DNA of 64,000 nucleotides from Opitutaceae bacterium (GTDB lineage: Bacteria > Verrucomicrobiota > Verrucomicrobiia > Opitutales > Opitutaceae), in NCBI GenBank assembly GCA_005792355.1, contig SXSC01000059.1, forward strand, positions 1 to 64,000, given 5' to 3'. Made by a program: the position numbers and the translations under genes. Shown here in pieces: positions 44,315 to 51,669 of the stretch (its first letter is position 1; the number at the start of each line of letters is the position of its first letter). The notes under the pieces are model-generated. The model did not search any database and was not told the origin of the DNA. It saw nothing but the letters and a program-made list of their open reading frames with translations.

Positions 44315-45340
44315 TCACGGCTTGCCGCCGGGCGGCGCGGCGCGGAATTCGGCCAGCACCGCCTGGACCTGATCGAAAATCTCCGCGGGCACGATCGGTC
44401 CGCGGATCATGGGATAGGATTGCGCCGCGAGGGCCTGCCAGGCGGCCACGATCGGCGGCGAGACCGCCTGGACCACGAGGCCGTTCTTCTTCATCGCCAC
44501 GATGGCTTCATCGTCCTCGGCGCGCGTCTGGGTGCGGATTTTTTCCGAGGCGGAGCTGGCGATCCCCTGCAGCTGCGCCCGCAGCGGCGGCGAAATTTTC
44601 TCCCAGACGTCCTTGCGCACGATCGCCGCACCGACGATGGGCACCCAGTTCAGATCGAGCATGAATTTCGCCTGCCGGTTGAATTGCAGGGCGTTGGCGA
44701 GAAACGGGGGCACCGGCACCACGTTGATCATTCCCGTGGTCAGGGCGGGAAGAATTTGCTCGGTCTCCAGACTGACCGGCTGGTAGCCAAGATCGCGCAT
44801 GATCTCCATCTGGCGCGGCACGCCCGCGAGGACGAACAGCTTCATTTTCTTGTAGTCGTCCGGCATGGCGCCCGGCTCCTTTGAGAAGTAGCGCACCCAC
44901 CCGGCGTCGCCCCAGAACAACACCTCGAAACCCTTCGCGCGCAGGCGCGACTCGAGTTCGCCGCGGATTTTTTCCCGCACGTGGTCCACCTCCCGCCAGT
45001 CGCGAAACATCATCGGCATCAATTGCAGGCTTGAGACGGACCGGTCGATCTCCGAGAGGCCGACCGCCGTCAGCAGGGCGGCGTTGATTTGCCGGGCACG
45101 CATCTTCTTCACGAGCAGCGGCTCACCGTCGGCCATGCCGGCGTAGATCGTCAGCTTCACCGCGGGACCGGACGCCTTTTGCCAGGCCGCGCGCATCTCC
45201 ATCAGGCTTTGGTGGCCGGAGGTGCCGACGGGCATGATCGTGGCAAGCTTGATTTCGACGGTCTCCGCCGGATAGGCGGCCGGCGCGACCCCCAGGGTCA
45301 GCGCCAGCATCAGCACGGCGGGCAGAAAGCTACGTTTCAT
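44315..45340 (-). CDS. dctP: TRAP transporter DctP binding protein
   Basis: The product has 341 residues from the ATG at 45340, giving a signal peptide (SFLPAVLMLALTLGVAPAAYPA). The DctP/TAXI-like fold shows in VEIKLATIMPVGTSGH, FWGDAGWVRYFS and DLNWVPIVGAAIVRKDVWEKI. The periplasmic protein would capture a small carboxylate for the fused permease. Its ATG overlaps the stop of the upstream lipoprotein gene by four bases (ATGA), showing translational coupling. The conserved Arg that usually binds carboxylate cannot be placed with certainty. The substrate is unknown. Confidence 0.85.
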   Translation of the reverse strand: MKRSFLPAVLMLALTLGVAPAAYPAETVEIKLATIMPVGTSGHQSLMEMRAAWQKASGPAVKLTIYAGMADGEPLLVKKMRARQINAALLTAVGLSEIDRSVSSLQLMPMMFRDWREVDHVREKIRGELESRLRAKGFEVLFWGDAGWVRYFSKEPGAMPDDYKKMKLFVLAGVPRQMEIMRDLGYQPVSLETEQILPALTTGMINVVPVPPFLANALQFNRQAKFMLDLNWVPIVGAAIVRKDVWEKISPPLRAQLQGIASSASEKIRTQTRAEDDEAIVAMKKNGLVVQAVSPPIVAAWQALAAQSYPMIRGPIVPAEIFDQVQAVLAEFRAAPPGGKP

Positions 45341-46284
45341 GGCGATTCTTTTGGAGCAGGGAGATTGGCATCGGGCAGAATCAGCTCGTCGGTGCGCGAA
45401 AGCAACCAGCGCGCGCGGCGTTGCATCACGAGATTGGCCAGCCGCCACTCCGGTCGCGCCTCGGCATCGATGGCGATCGCCCGTTTGAGCAGAGCCTGAA
45501 ATTCCACGCGATCCTGCTTCGGCACGGCCACCGCCTCGGCGAGACTGACCAACGGCCCGGCCTGCGCGCCGGCGCACAACTCCATCGCGCGTTCGAAGTG
45601 CCGCCGCGCCCGGGCCGCCGGATCGCCGGGGGCGCCCTGCCGCGCCATCTCATACTGGATCAGCAGCACGTGGATCGCACCGGCATCGAAGCTCTCGTTC
45701 AGCTCCAGCGCGCGGTCGATCAGGGCTTCGACCCGCACCTGATCGGCGATTAGATCCGCGTTGTCCTTGGAGAGCGTGATCGCCGCGCCCCAGGCGGCGG
45801 CGGTCCAGAAAAGCAGCGGCACATCGTCGGCGACCGCGGCGCGCACGGCCGCTTTCGGGTCGGCGCGGAGCTGCTGGGTGATCCCGGCGTGGGTCGACTC
45901 CAGCCCGCGCAGCCCGTGGTCGCGCGCACGCAGGTAAAGCCGCCGCGCGCGGATGCGCAGCACGCTGGCGCCGGCGAAATCCTGGTCGGCCAGGAGGTCG
46001 GCATCCTGTTCCAAAAACGCCAAAGCGTACTGGGTAAAACCGCTCGCGGCGGCCAGCCGCAGCCCGCGATGCGCCGGAGTTTCGGCCAGGAGGCTCTCCA
46101 TCAGTTTCAAGCTGAACGGGGCCGCGGCGCGGACCAGTTCGGGATCATCGTCGGACGCGAACCCCGCGCCCCCGCCCGCCAGCGCGTCGCCAAGCGTGCT
46201 CACCGCGGTCTGCTTCAGCGTGCCGCAACCGGTCCCCGCGAGGAGCAGGAGCGCAACCACTGCGGCGGAAAAGCCGGGTTTCAC
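45337..46284 (-). CDS. TatT-like TRAP-associated TPR lipoprotein
   Basis: The product has 315 residues from a GTG at 46284, chosen because it gives a lipoprotein leader with lipobox LAGTGC; the longer ORF start would bury it. The mature part is helical: FSLKLMESLLAETPAHRGL, LRIRARRLYLRARDHGLRG, AWGAAITLSKDNADLIADQ and HFERAMELCAG fit the TRAP transporter T-component (TatT) family. These periplasmic TPR lipoproteins bind ligand with the TRAP binding protein. The 4-bp overlap with dctP supports that partnership. Confidence 0.78.
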   Translation of the reverse strand: MKPGFSAAVVALLLLAGTGCGTLKQTAVSTLGDALAGGGAGFASDDDPELVRAAAPFSLKLMESLLAETPAHRGLRLAAASGFTQYALAFLEQDADLLADQDFAGASVLRIRARRLYLRARDHGLRGLESTHAGITQQLRADPKAAVRAAVADDVPLLFWTAAAWGAAITLSKDNADLIADQVRVEALIDRALELNESFDAGAIHVLLIQYEMARQGAPGDPAARARRHFERAMELCAGAQAGPLVSLAEAVAVPKQDRVEFQALLKRAIAIDAEARPEWRLANLVMQRRARWLLSRTDELILPDANLPAPKESP

Positions 46285-46519
46285 GAGGGCGCAGCCGCGA
46301 CTCGAGTGGTTCGACCGGAGGACTGGAGGGTGACCGGGCAAGCGGAGGATGAGATAAAGTTTGTCGCGCCGTGCCCGACCCCGGAGCGGGCGCAACTTCT
46401 TAACTTAATTCGGTTTTACTGCATGGGGAGAAAATAAGCGCATCCGCGAAAAGAATTTTCAGTCAGTCCACCAAAGGAGCGGCCCGTAAAAACCAGCCGC
46501 GCGGCCAGTCCGTTTTTGC

Positions 46520-46927
46520 GTGATCAATCTCGATCTCAATGCGACGAACCCGGTGCGGCGGGAGGTCCGGGTTCGGGCGCTGCGCGATCATCTCGAACCT
46601 GGCATGCTCGAAGTCGTTTCGGAAGCCGAAGTGAACGGCCACGCCGCGCAACGCCTGGCCAACACGAGCAACCTCACTTTTCGCGGGGTCGACTCGGACG
46701 CGTTGCTGATGCTCCTCGATCAGGAGGGCGTCTGCGCGTCGTTGGGCTCCGCCTGTCTCGCCGACTCCGACGAGCCTTCGCACGTCGTCCGGGCGATGAA
46801 ACCAGAGAGCTCCGCCTCGCGGCAAATGGTGCGGTTCTCGATTGGCGCAGGCAACACTGCCGCCGAGGTCGAGATCGCGGTGAAAACCGTTTTCCGCGAA
46901 GTGCGCACCCTGAGCGGGCGAGACTGA
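46520..46927 (+). pseudogene. Cysteine desulfurase (NifS/IscS) internal-deletion relic
   Basis: The reading begins like a NifS N-terminus (INLDLNATNPV) and then jumps directly into a C-terminal part: LRDHLEPGMLEVVSEAEVNG, LANTSNLTFRGVDSDALLML and GVCASLGSACLADSDEPSHV, which still holds the catalytic-loop Cys. The whole middle, including the PLP-binding Lys, is gone, leaving 135 codons against about 390 normally. The start codon is GTG instead of the family's ATG. It is in frame across the deletion but cannot be an active desulfurase. Confidence 0.82.
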
Positions 46928-46934
46928 TGCCCCG

Positions 46935-47271
46935 TCAAGCCGAGGTTCGTTCTTGTGGCGTAAACGGCAGCTCCACGTAGGTTCCTGGAGCCAAACCGCC
47001 CACCGCGACCACGACAGACTCGGTGTGCTGGCGGATCAGCCGCCAGTCGGTCGTGAGCAGCACGAGAATCGCGAGTCGCCGGTCCTGGAGCTTTTGTTGA
47101 TACCGTAGATTCTGATCTGTCGTGATGATCGCCTCGAAGCCGGCCGCTTCGACGGCGCGCAGCAGTTCGCCATTCTGTAACGTGCCCCAACCGCGTTCGA
47201 AGGCGGTGGCGATCTCATGGCCGATCAAGGCCCGGCGCAGCGGGGGTGCCTTGATCGAAGAAGACCCGCAC
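46935..47271 (-). pseudogene. DUF5615 PIN-like toxin, frameshifted
   Basis: A GTG at 47271 starts VRVFFDQGTP, the usual N-terminus of DUF5615 proteins, but the frame is then lost at a run of five C. One base fewer would lead straight into PLRRALIGHEIATAFERGWG, then LQNGELLRAVEAAGF, IITTDQNLRYQQKLQDRRLA and the rest of the family. The total length of 337 bases is one base more than a whole number of codons. It is a recent frameshift or a sequence error. It lies nine bases after the DUF433 antitoxin gene. Confidence 0.75.
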
Positions 47272-47280
47272 GGCCGGAAC

Positions 47281-47505
47281 CTACGCCTCCACCAGACTGC
47301 GCTGCGCATGTTCCAGCACCGCTTCGACCTGCGCGCGGGTGACGCCGGGAAACCACTCCAGGAACCCGTCCACGGTGGCGCCCCCTTCGAGGTTTTCGAA
47401 CAGCGCCCTCACCGTCACGCGTGTGCCCTGGAAGAGCCAGGTTCCGCTGACCTTGCCGGCAATCCGCTCCACGGCGGCACACGGGACCAATCGAGCATGC
47501 GTCAT
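47281..47505 (-). CDS. DUF433 antitoxin-like protein
   Basis: The 74-residue product from the ATG at 47505 contains the DUF433 core: AGKVSGTWLFQGTRVTVRAL, FENLEGGATVDGFLEWFPGV and TRAQVEAVLEHA. DUF433 proteins are small winged-helix-like antitoxins usually encoded just before DUF5615 PIN-like toxins. That partner follows here but is frameshifted. The N-terminal segment before GKVSG is short but plausible, and a longer start cannot be excluded. Confidence 0.75.
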   Translation of the reverse strand: MTHARLVPCAAVERIAGKVSGTWLFQGTRVTVRALFENLEGGATVDGFLEWFPGVTRAQVEAVLEHAQRSLVEA

Positions 47506-47803
47506 CGATACCGCGGACCGAGCACAGTGCAAGCGGACGATTGAACCAGAAAACCCGGATCGGCAGCGAAGCGAGATGCGCCTCGGCGGAATTGACGATG
47601 GCAGGTGGAGTTTCGGATAGCGCCGCTCTCTCAGCGCCTTTGCATCCGATCGAGGACACGGCTGCGACCATGCGCAGCTCTCCGAAATCGAACCAGGGGG
47701 CACGCGACGCCCAACGTCAACCAGCAGGTAATCCCGCCACCATCGCGCCAAACTCCGGGCGTGCGCATCCTGGCGAAGTCTGCATGCTGCGAACCAGCCC
47801 GCC

Positions 47804-48337
47804 ATGAAACCCCACGCCAAGCGCATCGCCCGCCTCGCGTTCTGGATCGTTTTTTTGACGGCTGCCGGGGTGACCGGGTGGCAGATTTGGGTGAGGCTCG
47901 ATCCGTTGCGCAACCACCCGGCGATCGCTCCCTGGTGGTTACAACGCCAGGTGGATGGTCTCAGCTCGAGTCACCGGGAAACCGCCGTACGCGCGTGGAA
48001 TGAACTGGAACGTTGTTATCTCACCAAGTGGTCCGCGTACGATTGGGTCGTGTGGCGGATCAAGGAGAACATCTGGCGGAAGGACGACCCGCCGATCCAT
48101 TTTCACCTCGGGCGCAGCGGCAACCGCTACCACGCGACCCCGGGAATGCCCGGCCCGGACTGCCGCACCGTCACCGACGCGCTGATGGCGATGGTCCATC
48201 AGGATCCGCTGTGGAAGACGCCGTACGCCGGCGACTGGCGCCGATGGTGGGAGGCCAACTGGACGTACTACCCGAACCGGCACATGCCGGGAAAACCCTC
48301 CGGTCCAGAAGATCCAGGCAGCCGACGGCGGCGGTGA
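47804..48337 (+). CDS. Membrane-anchored protein, unknown
   Basis: The 177-residue product has one N-terminal membrane span (IARLAFWIVFLTAAGVTGW) and an exposed domain rich in Trp (APWWLQRQVDG, WRRWWEANWTYY). I recognise no family. Codon use and the clean start support a gene. It converges on the DctM gene, ending five bases before that gene's stop. Confidence 0.55.
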   Translation: MKPHAKRIARLAFWIVFLTAAGVTGWQIWVRLDPLRNHPAIAPWWLQRQVDGLSSSHRETAVRAWNELERCYLTKWSAYDWVVWRIKENIWRKDDPPIHFHLGRSGNRYHATPGMPGPDCRTVTDALMAMVHQDPLWKTPYAGDWRRWWEANWTYYPNRHMPGKPSGPEDPGSRRRR

Positions 48338-48341
48338 ACGG

Positions 48342-49631
48342 TTACTTCAGAAACGTATTCGGCAGCCAGGTGGCCAGCGGTGGAAAGAGAAAGACCGCGA
48401 GCAGGGCGAGGACGAGCGCGGCGATAAAAGGCCAGCAGCGGCGGATCGTTTCGTCGTAGCTGCAGCCGGCGATGCTCGTCCCCACGAAGAGACACACGGC
48501 CACCGGCGGGGTCGTGGCCCCGATTTGCGTCACGATCACCATCAACATCCCGAGGTAAATCGGATCGAACCCAAACGTCGCGCCGATCTTCACAATCAGC
48601 GGGACCAAGATGATCAACACCGCCAGCGACTCGATAAACATCGTCAGGACCAGCATGATTCCGAGCAACACCAGCAGCACGATCCAGCCCTTGGAGGAAA
48701 CCCCGAGCAGCCAGCTGCCGACGATTTCGGTGAAATTCAGATACGTCAGCAGCCAGCCCAGCGCCCCCGCCACCGCGATGATCCCGAGCACCACCGTCGT
48801 CGTGATCGCGGCATTCAGCAGAATCTTCGGCAGGTCGCGCACGGTCACGGAGCGATAGACGAACATCGCCACGAACAGCGCGTAGAAGCAGGCCACGACG
48901 CCCGCCTCCGTCGCCGTGAAAATTCCCGTCATGATTCCGCCGAGGACGATCACCGGGGCGAGCACCGCGACCCACACGCGCGGCAGCGTCTGGAACACGG
49001 CCCGCACGCTGAAACGGCCGCCGGTGGCGCGAATCTCGGGAAAGTCCGGATGATAGCCGTGGAGGTGCACGACCAGCATCAACAGCCCGGTGATGAGCAG
49101 CCCCGGCAGGAAACCACCGAGAAAAAGGCCGCCAATCGACACGCCCGCCATCGCGCCGTAGACGACCATCACCATGCTCGGCGGAATAATCGCGCCGATC
49201 ACGCCCGAGGTGGCCGCGAGCGAGGCGATGAAGCCGCCCTTGTAGCCGCGCGCCTTCATCTCCGGCGCCATGAGCGAGCCGATCGCCGAGGTGGCCGCGA
49301 CCGACGAACCGGTGACGTTGGCAAAAATCATGTTGGCCAGCACGGTCGCATGTCCGAGCCCGCCGCGCAGGTGGCCGACGAGCGTCTCGGCGAATTCGAC
49401 GAGGCGCCGGCTCATGCCCCCGCGCACCATCAGCTCGCCCGCGAGGATGAAGTACGGCAGCGCCAGCAGGCTGAACGAGTCGATCGCCGAGAACATTTTT
49501 CGCGGAAACTCCACCGGGGCGAGCTCCCCCAGCGCCAGGATGCCGCCCAGCGCGACCGAACCGATCGCCACGACGACGGGCACGCCCAAAAAAATCAGCG
49601 CGAGCAGCGCCACGACCAGCGCAATCAACAT
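48342..49631 (-). CDS. dctM: TRAP transporter large permease DctM
   Basis: The 429-residue product is a full-length DctM with about twelve spans. Typical blocks are SFSLLALPYFILAGELMVRG, NMIFANVTGSSVAATSAIGS, GVIGAIIPPSMVMVVYG, and IYLGMLMVIVTQIGATTPPV. It forms the sodium-driven channel with DctQ. Its start overlaps the end of dctQ by seven bases. The order on the minus strand is dctP, dctQ, dctM. Confidence 0.93.
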   Translation of the reverse strand: MLIALVVALLALIFLGVPVVVAIGSVALGGILALGELAPVEFPRKMFSAIDSFSLLALPYFILAGELMVRGGMSRRLVEFAETLVGHLRGGLGHATVLANMIFANVTGSSVAATSAIGSLMAPEMKARGYKGGFIASLAATSGVIGAIIPPSMVMVVYGAMAGVSIGGLFLGGFLPGLLITGLLMLVVHLHGYHPDFPEIRATGGRFSVRAVFQTLPRVWVAVLAPVIVLGGIMTGIFTATEAGVVACFYALFVAMFVYRSVTVRDLPKILLNAAITTTVVLGIIAVAGALGWLLTYLNFTEIVGSWLLGVSSKGWIVLLVLLGIMLVLTMFIESLAVLIILVPLIVKIGATFGFDPIYLGMLMVIVTQIGATTPPVAVCLFVGTSIAGCSYDETIRRCWPFIAALVLALLAVFLFPPLATWLPNTFLK

Positions 49632-50167
49632 GGTGGCTCCTCCGCCATGATCTTGGGCGACTCACCGGCGGCGCGGCGCAGCAGGTTGTAGAGCGCGGCG
49701 AGCACGAGGTACGCACCACCGATGACGATGCACGCATACACGATATCCATGCGCAGCCCCATGCCGGCGCTGCTCTGGCGGCTGACACTCTTGAGGAATG
49801 TCATTCCCGCCGCCGATTGATAGGCTGCGGTGTAGACGACCATCGCCAGCCCAAGGCCCAGCCACAGCAGATCGATGAACCAGCCCATGAACCGCTGCAC
49901 CGCTTGCGGCAGTTTTTCCAGGAGCAGGCCCATGCCGATGTGGGAACTGCGCCGGTAGCCCGCCACCAACGCGAGAAACACCATCCAGATCAGCCCGTAG
50001 CGCTGCAGTTCTTCGCTCCAGCTCAGCGACGCATTGAAGCCATAGCGGCTGAGCACCTGCATCCCGCCCACGAGCACGATCACCGCGAACAGCAAAATGA
50101 TGAGTGCCTCGGCCGCGCGGTCGACGGCCCGCAGGATCGTGCCAACGACGCGAGTGATGCGGCTCAT
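49625..50167 (-). CDS. dctQ: TRAP transporter small permease DctQ
   Basis: The product has 180 residues from the ATG at 50167; the longer start in the track runs into a repeat. Four spans are visible: AEALIILLFAVIVLVGGMQV, RYGLIWMVFLALVAGY, LLWLGLGLAMVVYTAAYQ and IVYACIVIGGAYLVLAAL, with the conserved SWSEELQRYGLIW loop. It is the small membrane partner of DctM. Confidence 0.9.
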   Translation of the reverse strand: MSRITRVVGTILRAVDRAAEALIILLFAVIVLVGGMQVLSRYGFNASLSWSEELQRYGLIWMVFLALVAGYRRSSHIGMGLLLEKLPQAVQRFMGWFIDLLWLGLGLAMVVYTAAYQSAAGMTFLKSVSRQSSAGMGLRMDIVYACIVIGGAYLVLAALYNLLRRAAGESPKIMAEEPPC

Positions 50168-50471
50168 GGTTGATTCAGGCCCGAGGTCACACCGAAGCCA
50201 CAGCGACCCCAGGGCGGCCCCGCGGCCAGCAAACTCGACCTCCAACCGCTTGAACAGAAGGCAACGAAGCAAACAAAGGGCGCAAAGACGAACGGCGCTT
50301 CGTTCTCTTTGCTGCCTGCTGTTAAAATTCTGTGGGTTGAAAATGCCCGCAGGAAACCAACAGGTTCACCCCTGGTCTTGCTGGATCCGGACAGGTCCAC
50401 TGCCTTGCTCCGTGACCTCGGTTTGAAATCTCGGTGATCTCTGTGTTTCACGGCTTGGAATTTCTCCGCCA
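50168..50471. repeat. Intergenic repeats between dctP and dctQ
   Basis: Two repeat-like pieces fill these 304 bases. At about 50252-50325, AACAGAAGGCAACGAAGC is followed by CTTTGCTGCCTGCTGTT, an imperfect inverted repeat of the same type as at 55649-55764. At about 50404-50453, CTCCGTGACCTCGG and CTCGGTGATCTCTGTG resemble one arm of the CACAGAG repeat near 4.5 kb. No gene is supported. Confidence 0.55.
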
Positions 50472-51503
50472 TCACTTCTTCGCCGCTGCGCGGATCTTCA
50501 TCAGCAAGTCGGTCGCCCCGCGCTCGGCGGCGAGCTGATCCTGCAGCTTCACCGCCGCCTGCGCCCAACTGCTCGTGTCGATCGCATGAATCGTCATGCC
50601 ACGATCCCCCAGGGTTTTCAGCGCCTCCGCTTCGCGCGTCGGCGCCAGCGCGCGGCCCTTGTCGCGGGCGGCCTCCGCGGCGCTCCGGATCTTGGCCTGA
50701 TCGTCGGGCGCAAGCCGGTCCCAATGCGCCTTCGAATAGCACACGACCATCGCGGGAAAGAGATGGCGCGAGGTGGTGAGATTTTTCGCCACTTCATAAT
50801 AGCGTTCCGCGATCAAAATCGCCGGTGCCTGTTCGAAGCCGTCGATCACCCCGGTTTGGAGGCCCGTGTAAATCTCGCCATAGGCCATCGGCGTCGGGTT
50901 CGCGCCCATCATGCGCAACGCGGCGAGGTACACGGGCGTCGGAATCGTGCGAATCTTCAGACCTTTCAGATCCTCCGGACGTTTCACCGCCTTGCTGGTC
51001 GTGATCAGATTGCGGAAACCCCAGCCATCGATCCACGCGAGGAGCACGATGCCCTGCTTTTCCAGCCCGGCCGCCAAATCGCGGCCCACTTCGCCATCGA
51101 GCACGCGGTGCACGTGATCGAAGTCCTGGAAAAGATACGGCAGGTCGACGACGCCGATGCGCTGATCAAAATTATTCAGGATCGCCGTGCCCGAAACCGT
51201 GATCGAGGCGCCTGAGCCGAGTTGCAGGCCCTCATATACCTCGCGCTCATTGCCGAGCGTGCCCTGCGCAAAGATCTTCACCGGCAACCGATCCGACTGT
51301 GCCGCCAACGCCTCGGCAAACGCCACCGCGGTGAAGTGCAACTCACCCGCGACATCGGGCGAGTGCACGTGGGCGAAACGGATCTCGACGGTCCCAGGCT
51401 TCCCGGTGGCACCCGCGGCGCGGTCGGACGACTTGCCGCAGCCGGCCAGCACGGAGAGCAAGAGCAGCGACAACGGACCAAACCATGCGGAAGATTTCAC
51501 CAT
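50472..51503 (-). CDS. dctP: TRAP transporter DctP binding lipoprotein
   Basis: The product has 343 residues from the ATG at 51503, with a lipobox LSVLAGC. DctP features are VEIRFAHVHSPDVAGELHF, VKIFAQGTLGNEREVYEGLQ, VVDLPYLFQDFDHVHRVLDG, and LKGLKIRTIPTPVYLAALRMMGANPTPMAY, the last containing the conserved Arg (KIRT) that normally pairs with the substrate carboxylate. It is the first gene of the second TRAP set. An uronate- or aldonate-type acid is a likely ligand class; this is an inference. Confidence 0.88.
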   Translation of the reverse strand: MVKSSAWFGPLSLLLLSVLAGCGKSSDRAAGATGKPGTVEIRFAHVHSPDVAGELHFTAVAFAEALAAQSDRLPVKIFAQGTLGNEREVYEGLQLGSGASITVSGTAILNNFDQRIGVVDLPYLFQDFDHVHRVLDGEVGRDLAAGLEKQGIVLLAWIDGWGFRNLITTSKAVKRPEDLKGLKIRTIPTPVYLAALRMMGANPTPMAYGEIYTGLQTGVIDGFEQAPAILIAERYYEVAKNLTTSRHLFPAMVVCYSKAHWDRLAPDDQAKIRSAAEAARDKGRALAPTREAEALKTLGDRGMTIHAIDTSSWAQAAVKLQDQLAAERGATDLLMKIRAAAKK

Positions 51504-51669
51504 GAGGAAAGCGGGGACGGAAGTCGCGGAACCCTCGCGACCGTCCGCGAGGCGGTCAACCGCGATTCGCGCGCCGGCGCGAAGCCGCGATGGTTGTTGC
51601 TTCGCGTTCACTCGTCGCTCGCCTCCGCCAGTTGCCTTCCGCAGCCTCGTTCCGAGTTCCTTCGGTCCC

